A stretch of DNA of 64,000 nucleotides from Casuarius casuarius (Eukaryota; Chordata; Aves; Casuariiformes; Casuariidae). The notes under the pieces were generated by a model. The model did not search any database, was not told the origin of the DNA, and worked only from the letters and a program-made list of their open reading frames with translations. The stretch spans positions 62,001-126,000 of the forward strand of contig PTFA01000160.1 in the NCBI GenBank assembly GCA_003342895.1, given 5' to 3'. Made by a program: the position numbers and the translations under genes. Positions 13,001 to 25,400 of the stretch are shown here, in pieces; the stretch's first letter is position 1; every line of letters starts with the position of its first letter.

Positions 13001-16000
13001 ATGGCAATATAGCTGCACCCCATATGGTATTTTATTTTGGTGGGTTATGTATGATGCATCGATGTTGTGTTGAAACTTGCCAAAGTAGGACCATTTCCCT
13101 TTCAGTAGGACCATTCCTTGAACACTATTTGTGGCAGAATTAGTTTCCCAGACAGCAGGAGTGAGAAAACTTGCGTGGAGGGCTCCTCTCTCTGCACACG
13201 TGGCCCTCCCAGAGTCTTGCCCTAATCCTGTTCCTGGCATCTGGAATACCGTCAGGAGCCAGGAAGGAAGAGAGGCCTTGAGTCTTCCTGCAGCAATCTG
13301 CTGTGCAAGCTGGCTGTGCCAAGGGAGTAAATTGAATCAAAGGGATGATAAAACTAACAGCATTTGTAGTCACTGGATCTTTCAAGGAGGACTGAGCATT
13401 TAAGATGTGCTTCTTGCTTCTTCGGTCCCCTTTCAACTTCTTCATCTGGAAAAGCAGCACCACACTTCTGTCCTTTTAAGACAAAGAACTCTTACTGTTT
13501 ACTAAGCACTGGGCTTTCTTTTGAATCTCTAATGAATAAAAAAACTTGAAAACTTTAAATGGTTAGGAAATTCAAGGGCAGCTTCCAGACTCTGCAGCTT
13601 TTGTGTAAACACTCCAACTGCAATGATAGCCATGGAATCACCTGCGATTTACAGCGGCGCAAGGAGAAACAGAAGTTGTTGCACTTTTGCCCGAGGGAAA
13701 AGGTACCCATCAGGGTAGACTAAAACTGGATGGGGTCCCCTTGACGCTAGCCAAGGAGGAGGGGAGATGAGGTAGCAACTGGAGGAAGCAGAAGGAGCTG
13801 CCTGTCTTTTAGTATGCAATGACATTGTGCTCCTGTCACCTTAAACCCTGCCCTTGGACCTTTAAAGAGTAGAGCTGACAAGGTTCAAACTCTGTCTCTT
13901 CCATGGGCAATTGTGTAACTCCTGCAGGAACATCCAGGTGGAACTGTGATGAGAATTACTGGACTGTGCAGTCCCCTGAGTTGTAAGACCAGCATTTTAA
14001 GAAATCTCAATTGATACAATTTGTCCTGCCAGATTTATTCCCTTCTCCATGAAATACTAAATTTCAAATGAAAGCATGCAGAGAATATGCAATTTAATAT
14101 ATTTTAATGTACTTCCAGTATGTTATTAAAATGAAAATGATTACCTATATATAAAATTTCTAAGTTTCTTTGCATTCTTTACCGACATCCTTGTGAGTGC
14201 TGACATTTGCAGCCACAGTAAACAAGAAATTTAATTCAGGTTGCTGCAGATAAGTTCTGGGTAATGTTTATGTTCAAAATTTGTGTATGTTTTATTTAGT
14301 CATGAAAATTCAGTGGTGTGTGTCAGTGAAAAAAATAACTTTCTTTCCCTAGTAATGCTGCTTTGCTCTTAATCACTGTAAGAGTGATAGGATTTGATCA
14401 TAAACAGGCCAATAATCCTTAAAATCTTCTCTACAGTTTAATCTTCTTAAAAGTGACAGGACTATGTAGAGAATAAGCCATGCCATCTGTGGATAAGCAC
14501 CAAAATAACAGGTGGATGAGAGGGTGGAGATCACCTGAGTATTTACTTTTGCAGTTAAATGCTGTAGTCTAGCATAACTATTTTTAAACACCTTGGTGCT
14601 TAGGGTGAAATCCATCACCCATCGGGTCAACAGAAAACCGAATACTTTACATGCCATGTATTGAAATTACCCTATCAAGTAGCTGCAAAGCAATAAAATC
14701 CCTTTTTTGTGACACAACCACAACCACAATGCTGTCATGGCAATGACTGAGATTCACTGGCAGTATTTCACTTACAATCCTCCAGCCATTTAAAGGGATG
14801 TTTCAAAAAACATAATAAATTATTATAGTGTGAACCAACAAAAAACACTACACTTATTTCTCTAAACATTTACTGATGTAAAATTAGAAAGCGATAATGT
14901 AGGAGTTTTCATAAGCGTTATGTCTCCTTAAGTTTAATTTTAGACCATTCAGCTGACTAACCCTCTGAACTTTATGATGTTAAATCTCACTTTAAGATCC
15001 AGCTTTTAAAGAACATCTTCTCTACTAGTGATGTCATGGTACTAATATTTTTTGGTCTGCAAGGAATTCATAGCTTGATTTCATCTTTCTAAACTTGCTT
15101 TGGCTCGTTATTAGGGGAACTATTGATGGAGAGTTTGAAAAGGCAGCTAGCAGTCAGGTCGGAGGCACACAGACTGATTTCTCCACAACTCTTCTCCCTG
15201 CTGCCTTTGTTTTTCCTTCTAATGGCCGTGCAGGATGTCAGATGAAGGACATGAGAGATTTAAGTGTCTAAGTTAGGTATCTCTGCTGATGTGAACAACA
15301 CAAGAGAAAAGGAAGCTCAGCGGTTGGCATGCATTGCTTTGCAGGAGGCTTCTGTTCTCAAGAAAATAGGAAAGGACATGGGGGACCCTCACCTGTAGGA
15401 TATTTCTTCAGTGGTCACAAGGGAAGAGGGACTGAAGGTGGAATTTGACTGAGTTGCCTTACGTCCCGAGCAGTGATGAATAGGTTGTATCCTAGCTGAC
15501 TCCCTCCTCTGTCAGCTGCGTGAATCTGATTTATACTTTCTCAGGTTTGACTTAGGTAAACATTACATGCTGCTATTTCTGAGTAGTTTTTTCTTCTTTG
15601 CTCTTTAACATTGTTTGGGATAATTAGGTCAGTTCTACTTCTCTTTGACATCACTATAATGAATCATTTTTTCAAAGCAGATAATCACTCTAATAGTTCC
15701 TATCTAATGTTGCTGCCACCCTCATACCATGTCCTAATTAATGAGTTCCAGTAATACTATGAAAAAAATGTGGCTATTCAATGATCTAGTGTCTGGTTCT
15801 GACCCTGGAAAACCTTAATCATTTAAGTAACTATTCCTCATGAGAATCATTGCACAAGCTTCTCGGAGGTTGATTTCAGTAGGACTGTTCATACAAGAGC
15901 AGTCTGTTCGCAGTCAGTTCTCTATTAAATATGTTAAATCACTGCTACATCTCTCCACAAATTTGGTTTTTAAACCAGAGACAATAATACTTCCCTCATT

Positions 16001-19000
16001 ATGCTAACTGAACTCTTGATATTGAGAATAGTGATAATGAGAATTATCTACCAATGTGAGTCACATATGGAAAATCATACATTGTAATTTGTCTCTTCCC
16101 ATCTCTTAGGGGCATGATCTTTCTCCTGAAAATGTACTTCACATGTCTCTTACCTACTAAACCACAAAACTGCAGTTGTTTGTCACTGCCTGTCTGTCAC
16201 ATGGCAACATTTCAAAGCTTTTGTAGTTAGGATTCAACCATCTTTATCACTACAAACTCAGACTCTTGAGACACAAGCTAGAATAATTACTAACTTTGGT
16301 GAAAAGTGTCTTCTGCCACACTCATTACAGTTCATTTGTCTTAAGTACTCCTACATTATTACCATATCTACAAGCCATTCATATGTGAATTTAGCTTAGT
16401 GGTGGTAAAAGAGGAAGCTTTCACAGTTTAGATGCATTACTTTACTTGGCAGGGTTTTGCTTAAGATGCTTCAGCAGAACACACTTCTAAAAACGCAGCG
16501 AGCAAGCTTCCTTTCCTACTGCTGCTATTCCTGTGGCCAACCTAATGAACGGGTCATCTCTGCTAGGTTGCCAACCCAGAAGCTCCAACCTCCACAAAAG
16601 AGAGAGGGCAGGCAAGTCCTCTGGACTCCTTGACCCCATCTCAATCTTTGTTGACTAGCCCCAGCTTTGGGAATGACAGTTTTCCATTTATCAACGGATG
16701 ATTTTGTATGGCATTTTCAGAAGCATCGAAATGAATGAAATGCCTTATTCCTCCTGTCTTCCCATAAAAAGAGTTAAATAGTACTCATAGGCACATCTGA
16801 GAAATCCTATTTACTGTATCAAGAATTTAAAAGACATACAGATTAATCCTAATAAATAAATATGGATTTGAATTATCATAAAGCAGGATTCATTTCATGT
16901 TCCAACACCTTTTCTGAACACCATATTTATGAAGAATGTTTATGACTGAGAGATAAGCTCTTTCTCCTGAAGAAAAAATGTGACTTCATGTTTGAAAGCT
17001 TAGCTAGCTATAGAGTAATAAATCAGTATTTTTTTCCTAAAAATTTTGCTATCTAAAGAAAGCCTCTTCTTATGGAAAACAAGCAGTGAAAATGAACCTC
17101 TTCTTCCCAATTATCATTGTCCAGTTTTCACTGCCTCTAACAGCTCCCAATTACAAGCCCCAACACATTACAAGACTATAGTCAGTTTGGAACCTTGCTC
17201 TTCTTCTCCATGATATATTCAGAAAGAAAATGATAGCCTTAATATCTCTTTGTGTAACAAACAGAAGATTTATCGTTAAAAAGGACACAGTATTTGTACA
17301 GTGTCTAAGAATTTTACACAGAGAAAAGTGCTCCATCTGAAAAATGCAGTCACTCACCTAGTCTGAAAACGAATGCGCTCGAGGTGAGTCAGCCAATAAA
17401 CCAGCAAGAACGTTCTTTAGGTTTTAGCAGCATTAATCTAGTTATGTTCATGGCCAGCTAGAAAGATTTGTTAAAGCAGAAAAGCCCTAGTCGGATAGTT
17501 TATTTCATCTAAATTAAGCAAATGATGAATGAAATCTAAAACTTTCCACGGAAGATTAGATTTTGAAGAGAAAAATATATTGGCCTAAGTCTAAGTGCAA
17601 GTGATACGCCTCTAAAATACAGTGCATTTAAATTTTTAGAACCCTTGCTACATTTACCCTGTAACAAGCAAAGTCTGATCAATAAAAAGTTACAGTTTGA
17701 ACTTAGGGAGCAGAATATATTCAGCATGAATTACAAAGCTTTTAGGATTTGGACTGAGTAGCTATCAGTCTTGAATTAACAGTCAAGTGTTATCAGAAAT
17801 TAAGCTTGTGACACTTCTCAGATGTGGGATGTCAAGACTGTAAGAGTTTCACTCACCAGATGGCTGATTTTTCCCATCGACCACAGCCCAGCTAGATGAG
17901 AGTCAAACACTAGAGATGCCAACTATGCTTCTGGGAATGATACTGAGAAGATTACCCCAATATTCTTCTGCGATACTGATAGACAAGGGACATTTGCTTT
18001 ATGGTTAGCTGATTGTTAATAAAAAATTAATGCCTCGAGAGGTCTTTTAGTGTCATAAAAGATTAGAGTGAAACTGTCAGTTCCTGTAAATGCCTGATAC
18101 GCTCTTTGGAACTTCAGCAGGTGAAGGTTTTGCCCCATTTGCCTAAAGAAATAAATGTTAAAAAGGAAATTAAAAAACCCCCAAATTATGACATTTACAT
18201 CTTAAAATATATCATCTGTATTTTATATCTAATGAAGATGTATAATTTTGTATTACAAATACTAATTTCACTTCATCCTACTACAAATAACTATTTAATT
18301 AAAAGCTGAAGGCATTCAGAAATACATTCTCTTAAAGTGATTTCAAGGTGAAAAAACCCTTCGGCTAATGATAAGCTTGTGAACTTTCTGCACGGCCTTT
18401 TTCGAAGTTCTGTTCCTGTAACTATGTTCTGCCTAGCAGTAAATTCAAAGGCATAAAATCTCTTTTTTTTCACTCTTTCCAGGCATTGAATAGTTTATTA
18501 GATATCGTGAAGGTTGCTGTCATTTTGTTTTGTTTCTTTTTTGGAGAGGTTGGGTTTAGAGGGTGGGTCTTTGTCTTAGAAGAGGTCTGTGTATAAAATT
18601 ATGTTGTTGTTAACTAATATATATCACAGTTAGTGAGAGTTCTCCTTAGTTCTTTCAAAATTATTGGTTCAGACTCTCAGTCTTGTAAAAATTAGATGCT
18701 ATAGCACTTTAACAGCTTCTGACTGAAAGACATAACTTCAGGAGAAACTTGCATCTCAAGATATCGGAGTGACTCAGCAAGGTGACTCAAGAAAATAATT
18801 TAGCCTGCTGGAGGAATTATCACTTATTAAAGCAGACTGTCATGAGCTTGGAAAATGACATCTACATCTTCGACACTGAGCACAACTCTCAGTTGCTCTT
18901 TGTGTTCCAAGTGACCCGAAGTGAAACCTTGCACACTGAGTGGAGTATCTTCACTTAGGCATACTGGTATACACAGAATAAATGGCAAAATTTTAGAATT

Positions 19001-20277
19001 TTTTGATAAACATGGTAAAAATACAGTTTGGTATCAAATCCCTGTACTAATGGTTTTATATAGGTCATCCTCTGTGTTATGAAGAAGATTACGGCCTCTG
19101 TTCTCCAGAATATTAACCTTTGTGTGTGTCACACTAACTACAAGTCAGTGAAAGTTCTTCTAGTAAATCCAGTGGGTGTTAAATCAGTATCTTTCTTCAG
19201 GTTATTTCTTTTTTTTCTCAATGTATTAAAAATCAGTAACTTAATCTACTTCCACTCTCTACAGTTTCAAAAGGAAGAAAAGAGATTACAGTATCCCAGA
19301 ATAGCCTACAGCTGCAGGTAGGACAGACTCCAGGGAATTCAGTTTAGGGCCAGTAAAGTTTATAGAAAAATTGTGTGGGATTTATTGTTCATTTAATTAC
19401 CTACATGTAATAATGTTCTGCTTACTTTGAAAAGTAATTCCACTAGTTTCTTTAGCTATTAGAAAAAAAAAAGAACAGCAGCAGAAGCATGTGATGTAAT
19501 AGAAAGTTTTCAATATTTTCCCCATTATATCAGAATTAGATGTTATTTTCTTGTCAAGTTTAAAATTTATTACCACTAAAAAAGTATTATAATATATTAA
19601 TATTGTATTTCTCTTTTTTCCAAATGAAACATATCCCAAGAGAGGATAATCTTAAAAATAGAACAGAAAATTTTTATGAAAGTATAAATAAATTATAGGC
19701 AAGACCAATAAAAAGCTTCAGTCTGTGTCATCTTTGTCCTATATATATAATGCTTTCATGTGTGTGTGCATGCATAGAAGCATATATACATGACATATTG
19801 TATAATATTCTAGCTTTAGCAAAAAGTTCGCTAATAATATAAGTCATAATACTGTAAAGCAATTAAGCACATGTTTATCTTTAAACTAATTATTAAGCTA
19901 AATATTTTTTCGGGGAAAAAAAGGAAGGCATAGCTAATTGACTTTTTCATTTTTTCCAAAACAAATAAATATAATCCTGATTTTTTAACAAATATTTTTC
20001 TGATAGTTTGAAATTCTGAGGTTAGAGTCTCACTAGTAAAATCCTCATTCTTCAATTTTTATTATTTCATGCTTAACTTTATGTACAATGACAAGCACCA
20101 ACAGAGTGCCCAGTATTAAGCCTGTTCATAAGTGTCTGCAGGACTGGGTTTTAAAATGCATCTCCTTAGAATGGAGATCGTATTTTATTTTGTGCTGGGC
20201 CATATTCACTGGGGATGTTATTTAAACTGGGGTTGAACAGTAAGGTGGCAAACTTTGCTTGGGTAAGTTCTTGGTAG
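1016..20277. other. Gene-poor intergenic DNA
   Basis: Over 19 kb without a reading frame that I can link to a protein family. All open frames are short (the longest are 138 residues at 6389-6805 minus and 125 at 9877-10254 plus), lack recognisable motifs and are expected by chance. GC content is raised in a few places (about 2900-3420, 5050-5200 and 6080-6240). No strong repeat, tRNA or other RNA gene is evident. Untranslated or non-coding transcript exons cannot be excluded. Confidence 0.6.
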
Positions 20278-21035
20278 AAAGATGAGAGCTGACTGTGAAG
20301 AACTGCAGATACTGAGTGACTGGACAATGAAATTGCAGGTGAAATTTAGTGCAGATAAATGTAAAGTGATGCACATGGAGAAAAAAATTAATTTTACAAA
20401 TATAATGAAGGCCATGAGCTTACTGTTACTATTCAAGGACAAGGTGTTGGGTTATCATAAAACTGAACAGACTATTACAAACCTCTACGAAGGAAGAGAA
20501 AACAAAGAGAAAATATTATCAACAACAACAAAAACACGATTTTATATGAAACCATTTCTGTGTAAGAAATGAAGCATGGAAAATACTTGAAATGAAGCAA
20601 GACTGAAGAAGAAATTACTAAGGGGTTCTCAGATAGGAGACAAAAACGTGTTTTTCGTAGACAAAACCACGAATGTCACAGAGAAGGTGACCAGGGCAGG
20701 ACTGTTCACTCTCGTCTGGTAACGAATTGGGATGCCCTCGTGAAGCTAGCCAAAAGTGAGTTGGAAACCAACACTTCATGCAGTGCTGTGAAACTATTAA
20801 ACAAAGAGTATTTAAGATGCTAAAATTTCTTGTGAATCTAAAGTCCTAGAAGTAAAATCCATCAAGCCATTAAATTCAAGCCCAAGCAGATACCTCCAGC
20901 TCAGGAAGTACCCGTATCACAGATTGCTGGAGGCTTGGAGAGTACGCTGGAAAATACCATTTTATGCTTGCCTTCTTCTCAAACTGTTCTCTAGGCACCT
21001 GCTATTGGCTGGTCAGAGGTGCTAGTTTGGCTCAG
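20278..21035 (+). mobile_element. Old CR1 LINE fragment, ORF2 3' part plus 3' UTR
   Basis: The start (gaagaactgcagatactgag, then gcagataaatgtaaagtgat) corresponds to the CR1 ORF2 stretch translated as WTMKLQVKFSADKCKVMHM, close to the usual MKFNxxKCKVMH motif. The end (cagattgctggaggcttgg and aggcacctgctattggctgg) matches the 3' UTR of older CR1 subfamilies known from birds and turtles. The middle is rearranged and carries deletions and frameshifts, so it is inactive. It lies on the plus strand about 0.4 kb before the minisatellite. Confidence 0.82.
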
Positions 21036-21429
21036 CATGCTCATTTTTGTGTTCTTATATTAATAACCATGCAAATGTACACGTAAATTGCTTAAAATCA
21101 TTTAACAAATTTCTTGATCCCAGAACCAGAACCTTTTATACCAGGATCTTCTCTAGAAAACAGTTGCTACTCTACTATGTGGTATTTTTCTGCATTTTTG
21201 CCTTCTGTATGACTGCTAATGTCCCACTCTGTGAAGCATGGTAGTAGCTCACATATGAGTAAAGTTGCTCCAGGTATTGGGACCCCTTGGACGCGGCAGA
21301 ACCTTGCCAGCCCTGCCAGCCGGTCGGCATCGCGTGCACCCGTTGGTCGGCACGGCAAGGCTGAGGCCATCCCTTCCCCGCGTGAATTATGAAGGCGAAA
21401 GAGCTGAAAGGAGGGTGACAGAGATGATG
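21036..21429. other. Unique spacer between CR1 and minisatellite
   Basis: About 0.4 kb that shifts from AT-rich to GC-rich towards the array. No gene or repeat is recognised. Confidence 0.5.
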
Positions 21430-22145
21430 CGCTCTGGGAGCTGTGAGAAACACGATGGGGCTGAGGGGCAGCTGTGAGACAGGGCGGGCAGGTGGGAGAC
21501 AAGATGGCACGAAGGGGCGAATGTGTGACAGGGTGAAGAGGGAAACGTGTGACAAGATGAAAGGGCAGGTGTGAGACAAGACAGTGTAAAGGGTGCAAAT
21601 GTGTGACAAGATGGCATGAAGGGGCAGACAGGAGAAATAAGATGGTGTGGAGGGACAGGTATGTGACAAGATGGCGCGGAGCGGCATGTGTGCAACAAGA
21701 TGGCGCAAAGGAGCAAATGTGTGACAAGATGGCGTGAAGGGACAGGCATGAGAAACCAGATGGTAGGAAGGGGCAAATGTGCAACAAGATGGTGCTCAGA
21801 GGCAGGTGTGTGACAACATGGCGTGAAAAGGCAGGTGCAAGACAAGATCACATTTAAGGGGCAAACGTGAGACACGATGGTGCCAAGGGGGAAATGCGTG
21901 ACCAGATAGTGCAGTGGGGCAGGTGCGAGACAAGATGGCGCGAAGGGGGAAAATGTGTGACAAGACAGTGTAAAGGGGCAGATGTGTGACAAGATGCCCT
22001 GAAGGGGCACATAAAGGGGCATGAAGGGGCAGGAGTGAGAAACGAGACAGTAGGAAGGGGCAAACGTGAGATAAGATGGTGCCACGGGAGAAACGTGCGA
22101 CCAGATGTCGTAAGGGGACCGGCGTGAGACAAGATGGCGCCGCGG
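21430..22145. repeat. Minisatellite, 29-30 bp unit, about 22-24 copies, YY1-like core
   Basis: Units of the form GTGTGACAAGATGGCG followed by an AAGGGGCA-type stretch repeat with a period of 29-30 bp. The AAGATGG core or its variants begin near 21501, 21530, 21554, 21578, 21608, 21639, 21668, 21697, 21726, 21757, 21786, 21815, 21844, 21874, 21903, 21932, 21962 and 21991. After a short disruption they resume near 22044, 22073, 22102 and 22131. One or two degenerate units lie upstream from about 21430. Exact AAGATGGCG occurs at 21668, 21697, 21726, 21932 and 22131, and AACATGGCG at 21815. The array causes long false reading frames, especially on the minus strand. It runs directly into the CHMP1B CpG island. 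Confidence 0.93.
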
Positions 22146-22441
22146 GGCCGCAGGGAGGCCACAGCCCTCTCCACTCCGGGAGAGGCGCCGAAGGAACCGA
22201 CGCCCGGCACGGAGGAGACCCGTCAGGCGACGCAGCGCGCAGGCGCACTGCGGCCGCCGCGGCCCCGCCCCGCCCGGGCGGCAGGGGACGGCGGGGGGCG
22301 GCGCGGCCGCGCGCGGGGCGGGGCGGCGGGGGGAAGCAGGAAGTCGGCGGCGCCCCGACGAGAGCGGAGCCGGGGGGTAGCGCCGGGCCGCAGCGTCTCG
22401 CCCCCTCCCCTCTGCCGGGCCGCAGCTGCCGCGGAGCCGCC

Positions 22442-22457
22442 ATGTCCAACATGGAGA
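22442..22457 (+). CDS. CHMP1B: CHMP1B coding exon 1 (16 nt)
   Basis: The exon holds only ATG TCC AAC ATG GAG plus one base, followed by the donor gtatcc. The start lies in a strong GCCGCC-ATG context inside the CpG island. The upstream transcription start, and so the length of the 5' UTR, cannot be read from sequence alone. The split codon A|AA gives Lys6. Confidence 0.93.
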
Positions 22458-25400
22458 GTATCCTTGGGGCCCGGCGAGGCCTGGGGCGGGCGGGGGGCTG
22501 CACGTTCCCGGCGCGGGGCAGCGAGGCCTGGCCCGGCCCGGCCCGGCTGCTGCGACCAGGCCTCGCCGTTCGCGGCCTGGTACCCGCGGCCTNNNNNNNN
22601 NNNNNNNNNNNNNNNNNNNNNNNNNNNNNNNNNNNNNNNNNNNNNNNNNNNNNNNNNNNNNNNNNNNNNNNNNNNNNNCCGCGGGGGGAGGCGGAGGAGG
22701 AAGAACATCCCGCCTGTCCCCACGGCGAGCGGCTCTCTGGGGGGCTGGGGGTCCCCGGGGGCGGCAGGAGCTCCCCAAGCCTTTTCCGAAGGGGGAAATT
22801 TTGAGCTGCCGGTGTGGGGCTGATGGGAGCAGTGCTGTCTAAATCTGGGGTTCACTTCCTATGTGGTGACGAAAAAGGGACCAGGAAGGGATGCATCTCC
22901 TTTGATGCCAAGATCAGGTCCAACTTGTTTCATGCAAAGGAGCCCTAGCTGTGGGCCTGAGCAGAGGAGAGGTGAGGTTCAGTCTCAAGCTCTGTAGTGT
23001 AAAGAGGGGCAGCTCCATCCCTGGTGCAGAAAACACATTTGCCAGCAGTGCAGATTACCCTAAAAACCAGGAACATCTGAAATGCCATACATTGGGAAAG
23101 GTGCTGTGTTGAGGCTGGAATAAAGTCAGCATCGCTAACCTAATGGCAACTGGGCGTTCTCCCAAACAGTGACTGCTGTCAGCTGAATAAACTGCGTGGT
23201 GTTTTCTGATATTGAGAGGAAATTAGGGGGGGGAAACCCTTGTGGACTTTCTTGCTCTATGGAGAGATCTTAACTCCCAGGTTAAAAAAAAAGTCTTTTA
23301 CAAAAAAGTCTTAAAAGGTTATAGATAATGAGGTTGGCTCCATGTAGTTGAAATGTGCTGCTAGTGGTGAGCACTGCCACTTATGATACGGATTAACTGG
23401 ATGGAAGTGTTGGAGCAGGTGACTGTGTGAGTCACAGCTAATTGAGGAAATCTAGTTTCACTTGAGTTACCATACGCTGAGAAAGAGATTTGCAGGGAGG
23501 AGCAAGTATGTGCCTATCACGAGATGAAAGATGGGTGAGGTGGCAGAGTGAGCTATTTGAATGTCAAAGGTAAATGTCCCAAGTGAGTAATTGAGGAAGT
23601 TATTTCAAAATAAAGTCTGAAAAGCCGTTTCTCACAGCAATCGCTGTAAATAAGTGATGTCATATTTTACCTAGTTGTTCTGGTTGCTGAGCTGAAGTAT
23701 ACTTGAATAAATAACCTAGAAGTCTGAGATTTCCTGTTTGGTAATTTACCTAATCTGTGACCGTGAGCAGGTCCATGTAATACATTTAGTAGTGTTGAAA
23801 GGGACAATGAGCTAGCTTTTAAAGCAAAGAAACCTAAATGCAAGCAGCAATTTTAGTATTACTGGTAGGTACCTTTAAAGGATATCATAATGTATCACAA
23901 AGGCACAGCTGTTACTTTTTAGTTACCTGCTTGTAACCTTTATAGGATAGGAAAACAGATGTGTCTGCAGACATTGTGATGTCTTCAAGTTGCTGCTAGA
24001 GCTTGAAGATGCATACTTAGATTTCAGGGAAAAAAAAGTTCTGAAATAAATTATATACTTAAAAAAAACAACCCTGGAGTACCTCATAATGCTTAGCTTT
24101 GTGCGCTTTCACTTAACTATTAAGCATCTTGCTGCATTCTTCCTTTAGGGATATAAAAAGGTGACATGAAAGAAATGTATAAAGCTTTCTCTTCATTTTT
24201 GTTTGGGAAGAAGTGGTGTTACTTGGGAACTTTCATTAACAGGATTTTAAATATATGCTTTTTTTTGTTTTTCTGGGGGGTTTTTTGGCAACACATACTT
24301 ATTCTCCATCACTAACTTCTTAATGCAAATCACTCTAAATTATGATGAAGTCTTGTTCTACTGTCATCTTAGGTCTTTCAGCTTTAGCAGGACATGGGGG
24401 AAAAAAACACTTAAAAAAAAAAAAAAAAGTTTTTCTTGCTGACTTTAAGTGTTCTTTCTCAAAAAGTCAGATGATAGAAATATCAAGGAACTCCAGAATC
24501 ACTTGAGTGACCCAATGTGGGGACGGTCCGAGTGACCAAGGGTGGGAGGCTGCTCTGTAAAGGAGCTTCGTGAGCAGTATAAACTTGAGGTCATACTGTT
24601 GCTTGACAGGAGAGTCCTGCTGCAGATTTGTACCTGTGTGGGGCCAGCCAAGCTTGTTTTCCAGTACACTGTAAATTCCTCTCTTGTTTGGGGGAGATGT
24701 GTGTGGGGTTTTTTTGTTTTTAGTGTTTTTTTTTTTTTTGTTCCCAGGCAAATCAGTAATGAGCATATGAACTTTCACATGCTTTGGTCTTCCTGTTCAC
24801 TGAGCGCTAAGGACTGTCTGTCTGTCTCTGAAAGTAACTGGCAGTATAAGACTTCCAGAGTTTCTCTGGAGGATGTTTGTTTTGTTTTATTAGTCGGAAC
24901 TACGTTTGCTTTCAAACAAAGCTAGTTTGGGATCTGAACTCATTTCTACAGCCTTATATTTGAGAACCCAGATGATAATGATATGTGGCGTTGTAATTGT
25001 AAAACAGTTTGGTAGATCTCCCTATTGCATGAATTTCAAGGGTTTATTTAAATCACGTTCTACAAGTTTTAATAGGATGAAAAAGGGAAATGCAATATAC
25101 ATTAGGTTTGGTGGTGCACCAAACGAGAGCAAAATACAGTGCGTAAATATCAATCCTGTTCTTGGACCCTTAACTTGTACTGTAGAACATCTGTTTAACT
25201 TGAAGTTTGCGGCAAAAGAACTTAGCAGAAACTCAAAAAAATGTGACAAAGAAGAAAAGGCTGAAAAAGCTAAAATTAAGAAGGTAAGCAGTGAATCTGA
25301 AAGCATGCTTTTCGGATCTGTTGTTTACGTATAACGACAGAAAACTTTCTGGTATTTTTTATCATTTTGCTGGTATTCATGCTAATACTCTTGTGATAGA

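Larger units (their letters stand above)
22146..22790 (+). promoter_or_regulatory. CpG-island promoter of CHMP1B
   Basis: This block is very GC- and CpG-rich and surrounds the start codon. It has no TATA box near the start. It contains GC boxes of SP1 type (ccccgccccgcccg near 22263-22277 and ggggcggggcgg near 22316-22327), an ETS-type CAGGAAGT at 22337-22344, and a YY1-like GCCGCCATGT overlapping the start codon. This set is typical of housekeeping promoters. The island continues past exon 1 and across the assembly gap into intron 1. The transcription start is not determined. Confidence 0.8.

Noticed and set aside
21430..22145. CRISPR-like periodicity
   Set aside because: The units are contiguous, diverged copies without unique spacers between identical repeats, and the genome is vertebrate. 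It is a minisatellite.
21387..22778. A 463-residue minus-strand open frame, and related frames of 100-240 residues on both strands
   Set aside because: They arise from translating the 29-30 bp minisatellite (repeated HLVTHLP-like peptides), GC-rich island sequence and the N gap. No family motif or splice logic supports them.
24906..25334. A 142-residue open frame containing CHMP1B exon 2
   Set aside because: Only 25186-25283 is exon; the rest is intron read-through past clear splice sites.
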